The translations under genes were made by a program, and so were the position numbers. Shown piece by piece: positions 33,575-46,273 of a stretch of 64,000 bases of DNA. Position 1 is the stretch's first letter; the number at the start of each line of letters is the position of its first letter. The notes beneath the pieces were generated by a model, which saw only the letters and a program-made list of their open reading frames with translations, did no database searches and was not told the DNA's origin. Source of the stretch: Populus alba (Eukaryota > Streptophyta > Magnoliopsida > Malpighiales > Salicaceae); NCBI RefSeq assembly GCF_005239225.2, contig NC_133296.1, positions 6,696,001 to 6,760,000 of the forward strand, written 5' to 3'.

Positions 33575-34915
33575 TATTATTGTATATTTCATGTAGTCAA
33601 TCAGTTGGTTACATGTTATATTGATTTTATTCATATAAATATATTTAATTTATTAATAAAGACTTATTTATCTTTAATATTCATCAAATATTTTATTAAT
33701 GAATCTAGAGTAAAGATAAAATACTTGGGACAAAAATATTTTGTAAAGAAAATAATAAAGTTATAATTTTAAGATTTATATTGCATCAAAGCATTATTCT
33801 TAAAATATTCCAAGTCAATACTTTATTAAGACTGTATATTAATTAGAGATGTCGAGATTGATACATATTATATTATTTTATTTATGAAAGAAAGCAGTTG
33901 TTTTTATAAGCTGAGGTATAAAAAATACTTACAACTAATATATAGGTGTTTGTCAAATAATATGTACATTGAATTGACCTGCATGAGAATCATATATATA
34001 AAACTCGGCCCGACAGGTTGAATTGGGACCTAGGGCCTTGGACGAGTTTTAAATGGTCTAAACTTGGGCTTGTAATTAGCCCAATAAAACCTAAGTGACT
34101 TGGCGTAACTTGGGTGAGACCCGAATTTGTTATATATTTTTTTTAATAAACCCTAAAAATATAAAATTAATTTGTGAATACTTGGCCTCACATATTTGTT
34201 TTATAGCCTACATACCTATTAAATGTTTCTTCACTTTCCAATGTGTGATAGTTATATTTATAGCTTCCATCTACAAAAAATATTTCTTAACTTTTCCACA
34301 TGGAATAACTTTATATATAGCCTCCATTTATATGGAATGTTTCTTAATATTTTCATGTGCAATGTTTCTTAACTTTTGCATGTGAGATATTAAAATCTCA
34401 AAAAAATATATTTTTTCTCGAGTTGACCAGGGTCAACCCTTGTGACCCAGGACTCGACCCCTTGGCCAGGTCAACCCTGGATCAGATTTAATAACTATGG
34501 TGATAATCTTATATGGGGAGATCACATGTGTCTATGGAAAGGTTCATGTGATAGTTGTGTAAATGATCTTTAGACTTGGGATTACCAAGTTATCTTATAT
34601 AGAAAGTGTTATGTTTTAATCCTATTATATGTTATCCTAATAAAGGGTAACAAATGTGCATATATTAGGTATAACATGAACTATATAAAAGGTATTTAAG
34701 TAATTAAGAGATAATTCATCACCTTATGTGAAATTAAGAAAAATGTTCTAGCTGTGCTGAAATAGTATTGTAAGTCCTTATGTAAAGTGGAATGAGATTT
34801 GAAGAAAGTTTTAAATTCTATTTAAATAATCAATGGCTATGGTGTTGAGAACAAACAATATTTGACATAGGAGACACTCCATGCTATTATATCTAAATTG
34901 AAATGTTGTTGATGA
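33575..34915 (+). repeat. Dispersed repeat, copy split by a nested insertion
   Basis: Matches 24570-25430 on both sides of about 34006-34500, which is absent from the other copy. This shows the inner segment arrived later. Confidence 0.55.
34006..34500. mobile_element. Nested GGTCAACC-type repeat
   Basis: Runs from about AACTCGGCCCGACAGGTTGA to GGATCAGATTTAATAACTATGG. It contains imperfect internal repeats around GTTTCTTAACTTTTCC and the GACCCAGGACTCGACCCC segment. Three tandem relatives lie at 52400-53860. No coding sequence; class unknown. Confidence 0.5.
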
Positions 34916-37225
34916 AAGAATAATAATTATACTCAGAAACTAGTCATTAAAAAGTTAAGTCATATCACTTCTAACTTTTCTAATATTTGGAGAACCATGA
35001 CAGTTTGCTAAATATTGTACCTGATATTAAAATATAAATCAATCAGTTATTAACTTGATGATAAATAGATTTATTTAACCATATTTTATTTAGGATTATA
35101 ATTTATGTTTGGACGAACTTATTAGGAAACCTAATTGGTCACACAAATAAAAACCAGTGATCAGAAATTAAAATGAGATGATTAATCAAGTATGACTTGA
35201 TTGTAAATAAGTTTTAGAAATTAAGGACTAAAATGTAATTTATATAAGGAATTATAATTCTAGACTAAAAAAAATAAGTTGGGACTTGAATAAATAAATT
35301 TCTAAAATTATCTTGAAATAATATATATGATGTTATTCAAGGGGCAAATTTATGTTTTACTATTTATAAGGTTTTTAGGTTTCTTTATAAATAGAATGTT
35401 ATGTCTTTTATTTTCTGTATAGTAAATTGTACATAAATTACAGAAGTTATCGAACACATGAAAACATAAAAGAAAAGAGCTATCACTCAAAGGCATAACA
35501 ATCTCTCTCTTCTAAAAAGGATTTATTAGATTTCTCACTGGTGGTTTATACAGATTACCGTTAGAGGCTGGACACTTGAACGACTTATGGTTTGTGACAA
35601 CCCAGCCTTGAAATAATTATTCAAAAATTGAAAAGAACATTTAATTTTAGGAAATTTTTCATATAAACCCTAAACAACCTAGATATATCTAATGAGATCC
35701 TTGGGACTCTTGAAAAAATTTTCAATTTATCATTTCCATTGTATGTATGTATTTTAGGAAACCCAAAAGTTATACTAGAGTCATTGTTAGAAAATTAGAG
35801 TTGTTAATTGTGTGTTATAATTTTTATTGGCATTAATCATGAATTAAATTTGTTTGCAAAAAAATTTTCCTAATTTTTTTCTCTCATGATTTTTCAAAAA
35901 AAAAAAAAATTGACTATTATTCCAACCAAATCTAGCCAGATTATTTAAATCTTGTCAAAATATGCTATTTTGACTGAAATTTATAAGAAAAAAACAAGTA
36001 AAATTTATTGAAATCTAGCGTTTTGTGCACAACTAACAAGTCGTTGGTAATAAGGCAATAAGCTATTATCTTGCCACAACAACACTAGACATTGCTGGTG
36101 AGGTTGATGTGCGAGTTGATGCTTGGCAGATGATGGATGTTGTCGACAACGACAGCATGGCTATTAGTGCAAAGGATGGCTAACAGAATCGTGGTTGTCG
36201 CCGCCAAGGAGCTTCTTGCAGCAGTGAACCCACAACCAAATGTAACAATTGATAAGAACATGATTGACAAAATTACAATTCTACCCTTGCATATTTTATT
36301 ATTTTACTTTTAGGTTTTTAAAGTTAACCCTGCATCTTATAACTTATTACAATAGGGCTTTCGAGATTTAATTTATAAATTTACCTATGCAATTTATTCC
36401 TTCTTATAATATGATATATGAAATAAAATTACAATTCTACCCCTATATATATTTATAAAATATTGGTTTTATATTTTAAAATTGAAACCTAAATTAAATT
36501 TGTTGTAGAATTAATCTTCCTAATTGGATTAGGATTGAATTAAAATTGTTAATTCAAAATTTTTGAGTTTTGTAATATCCTAATAGACTTTAAATTTAAT
36601 ACAAAATTTTAATTAAATAACATATGAAAAATAGGTTTTCTAAAATAAAGAAATTTTCTTAAAGCAAAAATATTTATCTAATTGATCTTAAAATAGTTTG
36701 GGATATTAATAAGAGTTTTACTATGATTTATTATGTTTGGGAAATTTATCAAATTGGATTTGATTTAATATTTCTAAGTGTTAGAAATATTATTTTAAAA
36801 TTTCACATAAAGCCAATAATTAGAATTGAAGCATGCAATGTATATAATTATGCATATTAATATGTTCTAATGTATGATGGATGATTATGGACATTTAAAG
36901 ACCACTATTATTGTGTTTTTATAGTTGAATGGTTGTAATATTAAATAGGGCCTGAGTATCTTTCTTTTTTTTATAAAATTATTTTCTTATATAGTTCCCC
37001 TCAAATGTAAGTGAAGGTTTTTTTATATAATTTTATAAATTTTATGTAATTTAAAAATGTAGGAATTCAAATAGAAAATCTATTTTGCAATCCAAGACAA
37101 AGAAAAAATAAAAAAAAGTACAGCCACGATGTTAGTAAATGACTTGTGAAAATTTGTAATTAGCTACCTAGTTTCTTACCAACTAATTCCCTTTGATGGC
37201 TCGATGGAATTAATTTAGATATATC
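34916..37225. other. AT-rich repeat-derived spacer
   Basis: No gene seen. TTTATAAATAG near 35394 in an LTR-like setting suggests another decayed element. A GC-richer patch at about 36060-36260 contains a short minus-strand frame of no recognisable family. The last five bases (37221-37225, ATATC) are the target duplication of the next element. Confidence 0.35.
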
Positions 37226-37393
37226 TGATACGACCAAAAAGCTTGATGTCTTCTCCCAAGTGCAGGAGTGTCGAAGTAATAAATAACCCGGCAAGACCGG
37301 GGTCGAACCACAAAGAGGTTAATTGTATAAATTATAAATAACAACGCAACAATAACAATAATAATGATAATAATAACAATAGTAGTACTAGTA

Positions 37394-37428
<35 letters not shown>

Positions 37429-38958
37429 CAGTACGTGGCGTTGTTATACCTGAGAATGATCTAAAAGATTGGGTCACAAGTTTCCAGCCTATATACTAAG
37501 TTTATGAACAGATAATAATAATAATAATAACAACAAAAACAATAATAAAGAAGAGAATGAAGAAATTAATGAGAACTTTGAGTTGAAAGATTAATGTAAG
37601 GATTAAACAACGATAAAAATAAATGTCAAGGTTAGAGGATCCACTAATGGTACTTCAAACAAGTATAGTATAAACTCTTATTACTCAATTGGAAAACACA
37701 CATAAAGGAGGTTTCAATCATATTAAAAATTGTTAACATGATCACATTAGTTATCTTATTCGAATAAAGCTAATACTTGTAAATGTTGGCAGGCATTCAT
37801 GATTATAACTTATGTTAACAACAAATCAAGTTCCTTTCATAGCTCAGGTGTCGGTTATACCATACAGTATGGGCTATGAAAGTACCAAGTATTTGTTGTA
37901 CCAAGTGTTATACAACATAAATCTAGATTAACCATTTAACAAGCAAAGTATTAAAAGTGAACAAGATAACAAATATAAAACATGTTAGTATCCAACGTTA
38001 AGGTCCATGTTAAGTTTATATTATACTTATTCTTATACCATTAGTATACCCTTTTCACCTTGATATAATTAACTTAGCTAAACATAATGAAAGAAAGAAA
38101 CATAGATGAACAAGATAAGAACATAAATGAGAAAGAAGTTAACTAAGTAAAGGAAAGGAAATTAAGTGCATAAACTTGATATTAATGAAAGCAAAACATA
38201 AGCAATACAAAGAGAGAAAGCAAGAGCATGATCTTGATCTGGAAACCAAGATGCCTCAATACATGGTAAGTGCCTCCTTTTATAGGCCAAAATTTAGAAC
38301 TATTGATTTGTTAATTAATTGATGAGTGGGTGGCCACATCTTGACTTGGTGACACTCCTTATCTTCTTGTTGAACAAGACGTCATTGCTAACATCATAAT
38401 TTACCCGGAATACTCTGGAATGTTCTAGGAAATTGTCTCAGCTTTCCAAAAAAAAAAAAGATGAGGTCATTTGGACTTCTAGAACTCAAGATATGGGTTG
38501 AACACTAAATAGTGTCTGGGCTGCAGGACAGCTTCGGACTTCTTCGTTGTTCCTTCAGTTTGGACTTCAAAACGGTCTTTTTAAATCTTGGGCTCCCATG
38601 AAAGTTGTAAGCCTTTGTCTTACCTTTCCATCCATATAAAATGGACCTAAATCCGAGATCTAGAGCTCCAGATATGATCCAATTACCGAGCAATGTTCCG
38701 GTTTGGACTGCACCGGCATCTCTTTTCTAAGTTTGGCCATCTCTTTGTCCTTTCACTTTCAATACTTAAACTCATCAATCAATACTTTTATTTATGTGAT
38801 AGGCCTGCATTTAAGATGAGCATTTACCATAAATTAAGGTATCTTATAGTATCAAACTTGTTATTATAAAACATGCTTTAGTTAAGGAGTTATTGATACT
38901 TCAAGTGCAAAATGATGATATAAAACCTTGATAAACATGCACTTTTAAGTACTAATCA
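37226..38958 (-). mobile_element. 3' LTR of the complete element
   Basis: 1733 bp. Reads TGATTAGTAC...GGTCGTATCA on the minus strand. Contains TAA microsatellites (about 37400-37430 and 37510-37530) and the LTR TATA box at 38278-38284. Confidence 0.9.
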
Positions 38959-38970
38959 CACCCCCTAACC
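38959..38970 (-). other. Hybrid polypurine tract
   Basis: GGTTAGGGGGTG on the minus strand, directly before the 3' LTR. The sequence before it (TGTCTTGTTTTGGTT) matches the internal first tract of the plus-strand copies (711-728), while what follows matches the LTR-adjacent tract. Confidence 0.65.
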
Positions 38971-39130
38971 AAAACAAGACATTGTCCTCAATGTCCTAAG
39001 GTAGAAAGATAGAGTATAGAAGACATCACCTGAAACAGCGAACAATGACAAACCTGAAACACACTTAAACAAATATAAGAAGTAACAAAACAAAATAATA
39101 TGCTATTAATAACACAAAAGACACAAGGTT

Positions 39131-39784
39131 TCACAGATGAAGGCTCAAATCTAATCTAAGCTTTTTACGGCTTTCCTTAGCTGACCAATCTAGGCGACTC
39201 ATGCAAGGATCAATGACTAGGATGAAAGATTGTAGTTGGTCAATCAATTGTTCAGCAGTAGCAGCAGAGATTATGATTTGTCGTGCCGAAGATGTTAGAA
39301 ATTCATGTTCCACAGCTTGATCAAGGAAAGATAGCAACTTATCATAAAAACCATTAACATTTAACAAACCTATAGGTTTATAGTGAATGTGCAGTTAGGC
39401 CTAAGATGAAATATGAAAGATCTCTTTCAATGTGCCCAGACCACCTGGTAAGGCAATGAAGGCATCAGCATGGTTAAACATGGTATTCAGTCGGTCAGAC
39501 ATTGTTGGGACCTGTAGTTCCTCTCCAATTGTTTTTCCAATGATGTCTTCATTTGCTAAAGCTTTGGGGACAACCCCCAAAACTTGACTGCCTCCTAAAA
39601 ATACAGCCATTGAAACACCTCCCATTAACCCAAGGCTGCCTCCCCCATACACTAAATGAATCTTTCTCTCAGCTAGTACTTGACCAAGATGATTTGCTGA
39701 TTCTAAAAACTTTTTTTCTTTCCTAGGGCTGGATACACCGAAAACACAAATATTTTTTATGTGATGACTTGAGGAACCTGCCAT
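39131..39784 (-). pseudogene. LOG-like gene in the complete element, single nonsense mutation
   Basis: The full 654-nt frame runs 39784 to 39131. A TAG at 39403-39401 replaces a Trp codon shortly after the PGGLGTLKE motif and splits the frame into 127 and about 90 codons. All else is open, including the C-terminal RLDWSAKESRKKLRL. It also differs from the other copies by PGGLGTLKE (Lys for the first Glu of the EE pair) and FGVSS for the usual FxGSS near the N-terminus. Intronless, with the TATA box kept upstream. Enzyme role as for the copy at 2-550; this copy should be inactive. Confidence 0.8.
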
Positions 39785-40106
39785 TTCTACACACTTCTAT
39801 ATTTGATGAATGTATGGGATGAGTAGAAATGAAGGGAAGGAAGAGAAGAATTTATAAATGAAAAAGTGAAAATGTAATCATACCACCTACATGTAGGCCA
39901 GCTGTAGTCTCACACTCTCTCTCTTTATTTATTTATTTTGACAAAGCATGTATGTACAGGTAGTTGTGATTGTGGCTCACATCTTCCCTTGGTTTTACGT
40001 CCAAGAACGGCTTAAACGCCCTCTATGGGTCGGGGATAAGCTTCCCATCCAATTTTCTTAAAAACTGGCAAACAGGGTCTTTTTTAGTCAGATTCCCAAG
40101 ACTAAG
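39785..40106 (-). promoter_or_regulatory. Spacer with internal promoter for the LOG-like gene (minus copy)
   Basis: TATAAAT at 39856-39850 lies 66 bp before the LOG ATG, as in the plus-strand copy. A GA/CT repeat and ATTT repeats precede it. The 3' end of the cysteine-rich frame, after its premature stop, extends into this segment to about 40025. Confidence 0.45.
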
Positions 40107-40571
40107 TCAATCATGTTCTTTATGGAATTGTGGCCATAAATCATGAATTACACGATGCACATCTCCACTGGGATGCGTCTCAAGGGTCAACAAAAGATTA
40201 TCTAAAGACCCCTTACTCAGGCCATCCTTAATGAATTGTATCTTATCTTCACGGTTTACAGATACCATTCCTAAAGAATGACATGTCGCATTACAAGTCC
40301 ATCTGGCACATCTGTGACAGACTTTCAATCGTTTTGCACGACGTTTCTTTGCAAAAGTGCTTTTACATGTTCCAGGCATGTGTGAAATGAAAGAATTGGA
40401 GGACTCACCTGATAATCGGACCTTTGCTTCAATCAGCCAACGAATATCTTCAGGAATTCCATGGTTCATTAACAACCTCAATCTTTCACACCTAGCACGG
40501 TAAATTTTTGTAATCGCATTCTGAGGCAGAGCAGGAAAATACTTTTTCAATTTTTCAAGAGTGGTGTCCAT
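40107..40571 (-). CDS. Cysteine-rich nucleic-acid-binding-like protein in the complete element, shortened
   Basis: 154 residues from the ATG at 40571. The TGA at 40109-40107 stands where the plus-strand copy has a Gln codon, so about 28 C-terminal residues are lost. Frame remains continue to about 40025. The basic stretch (AKKRRAKRL) and cysteine motif C-x2-C-x4-C-x3-C are kept, with few substitutions between copies (Cys/Arg in the basic cluster, Gly/Cys before KST). Keeping these residues in both copies suggests past constraint. Nature and possible virus origin are discussed at 3426-3974. Confidence 0.6.
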   Translation of the reverse strand: MDTTLEKLKKYFPALPQNAITKIYRARCERLRLLMNHGIPEDIRWLIEAKVRLSGESSNSFISHMPGTCKSTFAKKRRAKRLKVCHRCARWTCNATCHSLGMVSVNREDKIQFIKDGLSKGSLDNLLLTLETHPSGDVHRVIHDLWPQFHKEHD

Positions 40572-40775
40572 TTTCAAATGAGAATTGGATGGGAGATTCA
40601 AAGAAAGAAGAAAGAGCAGAGAATTGCACAATTATATACACAAATATCAGTTATCATGAGAAACTGAAAGAACCGACTTAAGAGTCACGGAGTACCGTTA
40701 TCCGCCATTTGACCGGGGTGAGAGAAACTAGCAAAACAAAAGATACACAAACACAAAACAATGTGAGAAAAAGAA
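40572..40775 (-). other. Junction between pol and cargo genes
   Basis: About 200 bp between the pol stop and the cysteine-rich start. It contains TATATAA within GTGTATATAATTG, a possible weak internal promoter. The plus-strand derivative joins its LTR to this segment at ATAATTGTGC. Confidence 0.4.
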
Positions 40776-43700
40776 TCAATCTTTATATACAGGATCACTC
40801 AATTCAGTAGAGTCATTTTCAACTGAAAAATTATCAAAATAAACTTTCAACCGATGCCCATTTACCTTGAAAACATTGCCATTCTTTGGATTCTCAATAT
40901 CACAGGCCCCATATGGATACACATGTTTCACAATAAAAGGACCGCTCCATCTTGATCTTAGTTTTCCAGGAAATAAATGGAGTCGAGAATTATAAAGCAA
41001 GACTTTTTGACCAACATTGAATGTTTTTCTCAGTATTTTCTTGTCATGAAACTCTTTGAGTCTTGCTTTATGAATTCTTGAATTGTCATATGCATCATTT
41101 CTAATTTCCTCAAGCTTATTTATTTGCAATTTTCGCAGCTGACTAGCATCATCAATGTTTGAATTGAAAGCTTTAATAGCCCAATAAGCTTTATGTTCAA
41201 TTTCCACAGGCAAGTGACAAGGTTTTCCATAGACTAGTCTATAAGGTGACATACCTAATGATGTTTTATATGCAGTTCGATAAGCCCAAAGTGCATTATT
41301 AAGTCTTAAAGACCAGTCTTTCCAATTAGGGTTCACCGTTTTCTCCAAGATCTGTTTGATCTCCCTATTAGCAAGCTCTACTTGTCCACTTGTCTGAGGG
41401 TGATAAGGGGTGGCAACTTTGTGTGTGATTCCATATTTCTTCATTAAAGAAGCAAATGGCTTGTTGCAGAAATGTGTTCCACCATCACTTATTATGGCTC
41501 GAGGAATTCCAAATCGACTCAAAATATTGTCTTTTAAAAACTTTATCACTGTTTTGTGATCATTGTTTCGACTTGGAATTGCCTCTATCCATTTTGAAAC
41601 ATAATCTACTGCGACTAATATGTACACGAAACCAAATGATGGAGGAAATGGACCCATGAAATCTATACCCCAACAGTCAAAGATCTCAATGACAAGAATA
41701 GGATTTAAAGGCATCATGTGACGTTTTGAAATAGATCCCAACTTTTGACAATTTTCACAAGTCTTGCAGAATGCATGTGAGTCTTTGAACATGGTGGGCC
41801 AATAAAATCCACTTTGTAAGATTTTTGCAGTTGTCTTTCTTGATGAGAAATGACCCCCACATGCCTCAGAATGACAAAATTTAATGACACTACTTACCTC
41901 ATTGTCAGGAATGCATCTTCGAAATATTTGATCAGGACAATATTTGAATAAATAAGGGTCATCCCAATAAAAGTTCTTCACTTCGTTCAAGAACTTTCTT
42001 TTGTCTTGGATACTCCAATGAGCTGGCAATTGTCCTGAAACAAGAAAATTAACAATATTAGCAAACCAAGGCATCGTAGAAACGGAAAATAAAGATTCAT
42101 CGGGAAAGTAGTCATCGATTGGTGTGATGTCAGATTTCGAATCTGTTGTCAATCTTGACAAATGATCTGCAACAACATTTTCGGTGCCTTTCTTGTCTTT
42201 GATTGTGATATCAAATTCTTGAAGTAACAAAATCCACCGCACCAATCTAGCCTTAGAATCTTTCTTAGAAAGAAGATATTTCAATGTTGCATGATCACTA
42301 AAAACAACAACAGGTGAGCCAACAAGATAAGATCTGAATTTATCACAAGCAAATACTACTGCAAGTAATTCTTTTTCAGTGGTGGTGTAATTCATTTGAG
42401 CACTATTTAAAGTTTTACTTGCATAGTAAATCACATAAGGTTTCTTATCTTTTCTTTTGTCCCAAGACAGCACCCACGGCATAATCACTAGCGTCACACA
42501 TTATTTCAAAAGGTAATGACCAATCAGGAGGTTGAATGACAGGAGCAGAAGTAAGCAAGTTTTTTAAGTTTAACAAAGGCTTCTTCACAATGTTCAGTCC
42601 ATTCAAACATATTATCCTTTGTTAGAAGGTTACTCAAGGGCTTAGATATTACACTAAAATCTTTGATGAACCTTCTGTAAAAACCAGCATGTCCTAAGAA
42701 TGATCTAACATCTTTAACAGATTTTGGTGTTGGTAAGTTGGCAATTAACTCGATTTTAGATTTGTCAACCTCAATTCCTTTCGATGAAACAATGTGACCA
42801 AGTACAATGCCGTTTGTTACCATAAAGTGACATTTTTCCCAATTCAATACAAGATTCTTCTCTTCACACCTGCTCAAAACCTTTTCTAAGTTAGTCAAAC
42901 AATCATCAAATGAATCACCAAAAACAAAAAAATCATCCATAAAAATTTCAAAAAAACGTTCAACCATATCACTGAATATGCTAAGCATGCATCTTTGAAA
43001 CGTGGCTGGTGCATTACATAATCCAAAAGGCATCCTTCGATATGCAAAAGTACCAAATGGACATGTGAAAGTAGTCTTCTCTTGATCTTCCAATACAATT
43101 TCAATTTGATTGTAACCTGAATAGCCATCTAGGAAACAATAAAATTCATGACCTGCAACTCTTTCTAGGATTTGATCCATGAAAGGTAAAGGGAAATGAT
43201 CTTTTCTAGTCATAGAATTAAGTTTCCTATAGTCAATGCACATGCGCCAACCAGTAACAGTCCTAGTTGGAATTAACTCATTTTTCTCATTCGTTATCAC
43301 AGTGACTCCAGACTTTTTGGGTACAACTTGGGTAGGACTTACCCATTTGCTGTCAGAAATAGGATAAATGATTCCATTATCTAGAAGCTTAATGACTTCA
43401 TTTTTCACTACTTCTTTCATATTAGGATTAAGCCTTCGTTGCATTTCTCTAGAGGGTTTAGCATTTTCCTCCAAATAAATCCTGTGTGTGCAAATCAAAG
43501 GGCTAATTCCTTTTATGTCAGCTATGGTCCATCCTAATGCATTTTTGTGCATTTTCAAAATCTATAATAACTTACCTTCTTGATGTGCATTAAGTTTGGA
43601 AGAGATTATTACCGGAAAAGTTTCATTTTCTCCCAAAAATGAGTATTTGAGATTAAATGGTAACGGCTTCAATTCAGGTTTTGGTGGTTGAACACTTGAA

Positions 43701-46039
43701 GGTATGGGCTCAATTGATCGTGGTGGCAATTCTTCAATTTGTGGTCTCCAATTGCATGCCTTTGATTCCTGAAAGTAGACCATTTGCAAATCATCAGATT
43801 CATCAATCTCAGTTTCACTGGAAGTGGTTTGAAATTGATCATGAACTAATTTTTCAATAAAGTCCACTTCCTGTAAATCATTATCATCTTCAGGTTGCTT
43901 GTAAATGTTGAAAATATTCATCTCCAATGTCATGTTTCCAAATGATAGCTTCATCAGTCCATTCCTACAATTAATCAATGCATTAGAAGTGGCAAGAAAT
44001 GGACGTCCTAAAATGACAGGAATTGAATTACATGCTTCAACAGGTTGTGTATCCAAGACAACAAAATCCACAGGATAAATGAATTTATCAACTTGTACTA
44101 ACACATCCTCAACTATTTCTCTAGGCACTTTTACAGATCTATCGGCAAGTAAAAGAGTTACAGAGGTTGGTTTTAACTCACCTAGATTGAGACTTTGAAA
44201 GACTGAATATGGAAGTAAATTCACACTAGCTCCAAGATCAAGTAAGGCTCTTTCAATTTTATGTTCTCCAATAAAGCAAGAAATTGTAGGACAACCAGGG
44301 TCTTTATATTTCAAAGCATTATTGTTCTGAAGAATGGCACTTACTTCTTCAGCTAAAAAGGCTTTCTTTTTCACATTCAGTTTTCTCTTCACAGTGCACA
44401 AATCTTTCAAAAATTTAGCATAGGAAGGAACCTGTTTAATAGCATCCAACAAAGGTATATTGATCCTTACCTGTTTGAAAATTTCAAAGATTTCAGGGTT
44501 GTGATTGACTTTCCTTTGTTTGGTCATGGCATGAGGAAATGGAAGTGCTGGCGGGGAATCAGTCTTTTCTTTGCAATGTTCAGGTTCAACCCCTTCCTTA
44601 CCCTCAGAGATAGACTCATCATCTTTCTCACAAGGTTCAAGAATGGGTTTTTCAATAACCTTACCACTACGAAGAGTGATGACTGATTTGACTTGATCCA
44701 TGTGTTGGCTTCCAGAACCACTTGCATTTGCATTGTATTGCCCCTTTGGATTTTGTTGTGGTTGAGATGGAAACTTACCTTTCTCTTGGAAACTGAGAGC
44801 AGATGTTAATTTTGCAAGAGCATCTTTAAAATCTGTCATGCTTTGAGCAAGTTGAGTGTTGATTGTCTCCTGCTTTTCAATGAATGCATGCAATGTTTCC
44901 TCAAAATTTCTTCTAGGAGGTGGAGCATAAGGAGGTGCATATCCATGAGAATTTTGAAAATTATGGTGTGCTTGAAACGGTGGCTGTGAAGTTTGTGCAT
45001 TGTTGCTATCACTCTTCCAACTGAAATTTGGGTGATTTCTCCAACCAGGGTTATACGTTTGGGAGTATGGGTTATGGTTGGGTCTTTGAAAACTGTTTAA
45101 AGCATGAGCTTGTTCATGGAGGCATTCCTTAAAAGAAGGCAAAGTTGGACAATCATTTGTTGAGTGTTCCTTGGTTTCACAGATTTGACACACAATGTCT
45201 TGAACAGATTTTAATTTACCACTCTTTTTCAATTCAAGTGCTTCGACTTTTCTAGCTAAAGATGCAAACTTGGCTTGGAGGTCATGATATTCCCTAAGAT
45301 TGTGCATACCTCCACTAGATGTATGAGGTTGAGTTTTACTTGGTGCCTCATAAGTACCTGTGCTGTCCTAATTTTGAGCATTTTCGGCTAGCAAGTCTAG
45401 GTACTCCATTGCTTCATTAGGGTCTTTATCTTCGAAGGTTCCATTGCACATCAATTCAATCATTTGCATATCTCTAAGTGTTAAACCTTCATAAAAATAT
45501 GAAACCAATCTCCATGTTTTAAAACCATGATGTGGGCAAGTATTAAGCAAGTCTCAATACCTATCCCAACATTGGTAAAATGTTTCTCCTGGTTTTTGAG
45601 TGAAAGTGATGATTTGTCTTTTGAAAGAGTTTGTTCTGTGAGACGGGAAAAACTTCTTTAAAAATTGTTGTTGCATTTCATCCCAAGCACGAATGGATCC
45701 TGGTCTCAAATTTTGTAGCCATGTTTTAGCTTTATCTTTTAATGAAAAAAGAAAAAGCTTTAATCGAATGGTGTTCATGCTACAATTTGAGTCATTATAT
45801 GTATTACAGACCTCCTCAAATTCCCTTAAATGCAAGTTTGGATTTTCTAAGTCTAAGCCATGAAAAGATGGTAAAAGTTGAATAATGTCTGGCTTAAAAT
45901 TAAAATGAGATGCATCAGGAGGGAAAACTATGCATGAGAGTGCACTTGTTCTTGTGGGATTCATGTGGTCTCTAAGTGTTCTCATACGGTTATTCTCATT
46001 ATTCTCATTATGAAGTGATTGATGATCTTCTTCGGCCAT
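40776..46039 (-). pseudogene. gag-pol polyprotein of the Athila/Tat-type element, inactivated
   Basis: The likely gag ATG is at 46039 (MAEEDHQSL). In order: gag with LREFEEVCNTY and a LKDKAKTWL segment; zinc knuckle CQICETKEHSTNDC; protease with LLDLGASVNLLP; reverse transcriptase with RMCIDYRKLN, YRRMPFGLCNAP and the active-site FMDDFFVFG; RNase H with CDASDYAVG and [12 protein letters not shown]; integrase with an HHCC-type segment and D, D, E in [18 protein letters not shown] and [17 protein letters not shown]; and a C-terminal tail. It is one original frame, broken by stops at 45556-45554, 45370-45368 and 43564-43562 and by single extra A bases (minus-strand sense) at about 42560-42565 and 42455-42458. 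It cannot make its own polyprotein. Confidence 0.9.
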
Positions 46040-46248
46040 ATTTTCTGAAAATGATGAGGATGCCCTACAAAGTCGACCATTTAATGTACGTGACCAAACT
46101 CTCATACACGTGTAAGAAGACAATAAAAGGAAGAAAAGAGAATAGAAGAAAAAGAAACAAAACAAAACAAAGAAAACAAAAGTTAGATAAAATGAAAAGT
46201 GAAAAGATAAAAATAAATTAAATATTATAATTTATACAAGAAATTACC

Positions 46249-46267
46249 TCCCCGGCAACGGGCGCCA
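46249..46267 (-). other. Primer binding site, tRNA-Asp type with one extra base
   Basis: TGGCGCCCGTTGCCGGGGA on the minus strand, six bases inside the 5' LTR. It matches the complement of the 3' end of plant tRNA-Asp except for one additional C, which should weaken priming. Confidence 0.65.
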
Positions 46268-46273
46268 AAAACT

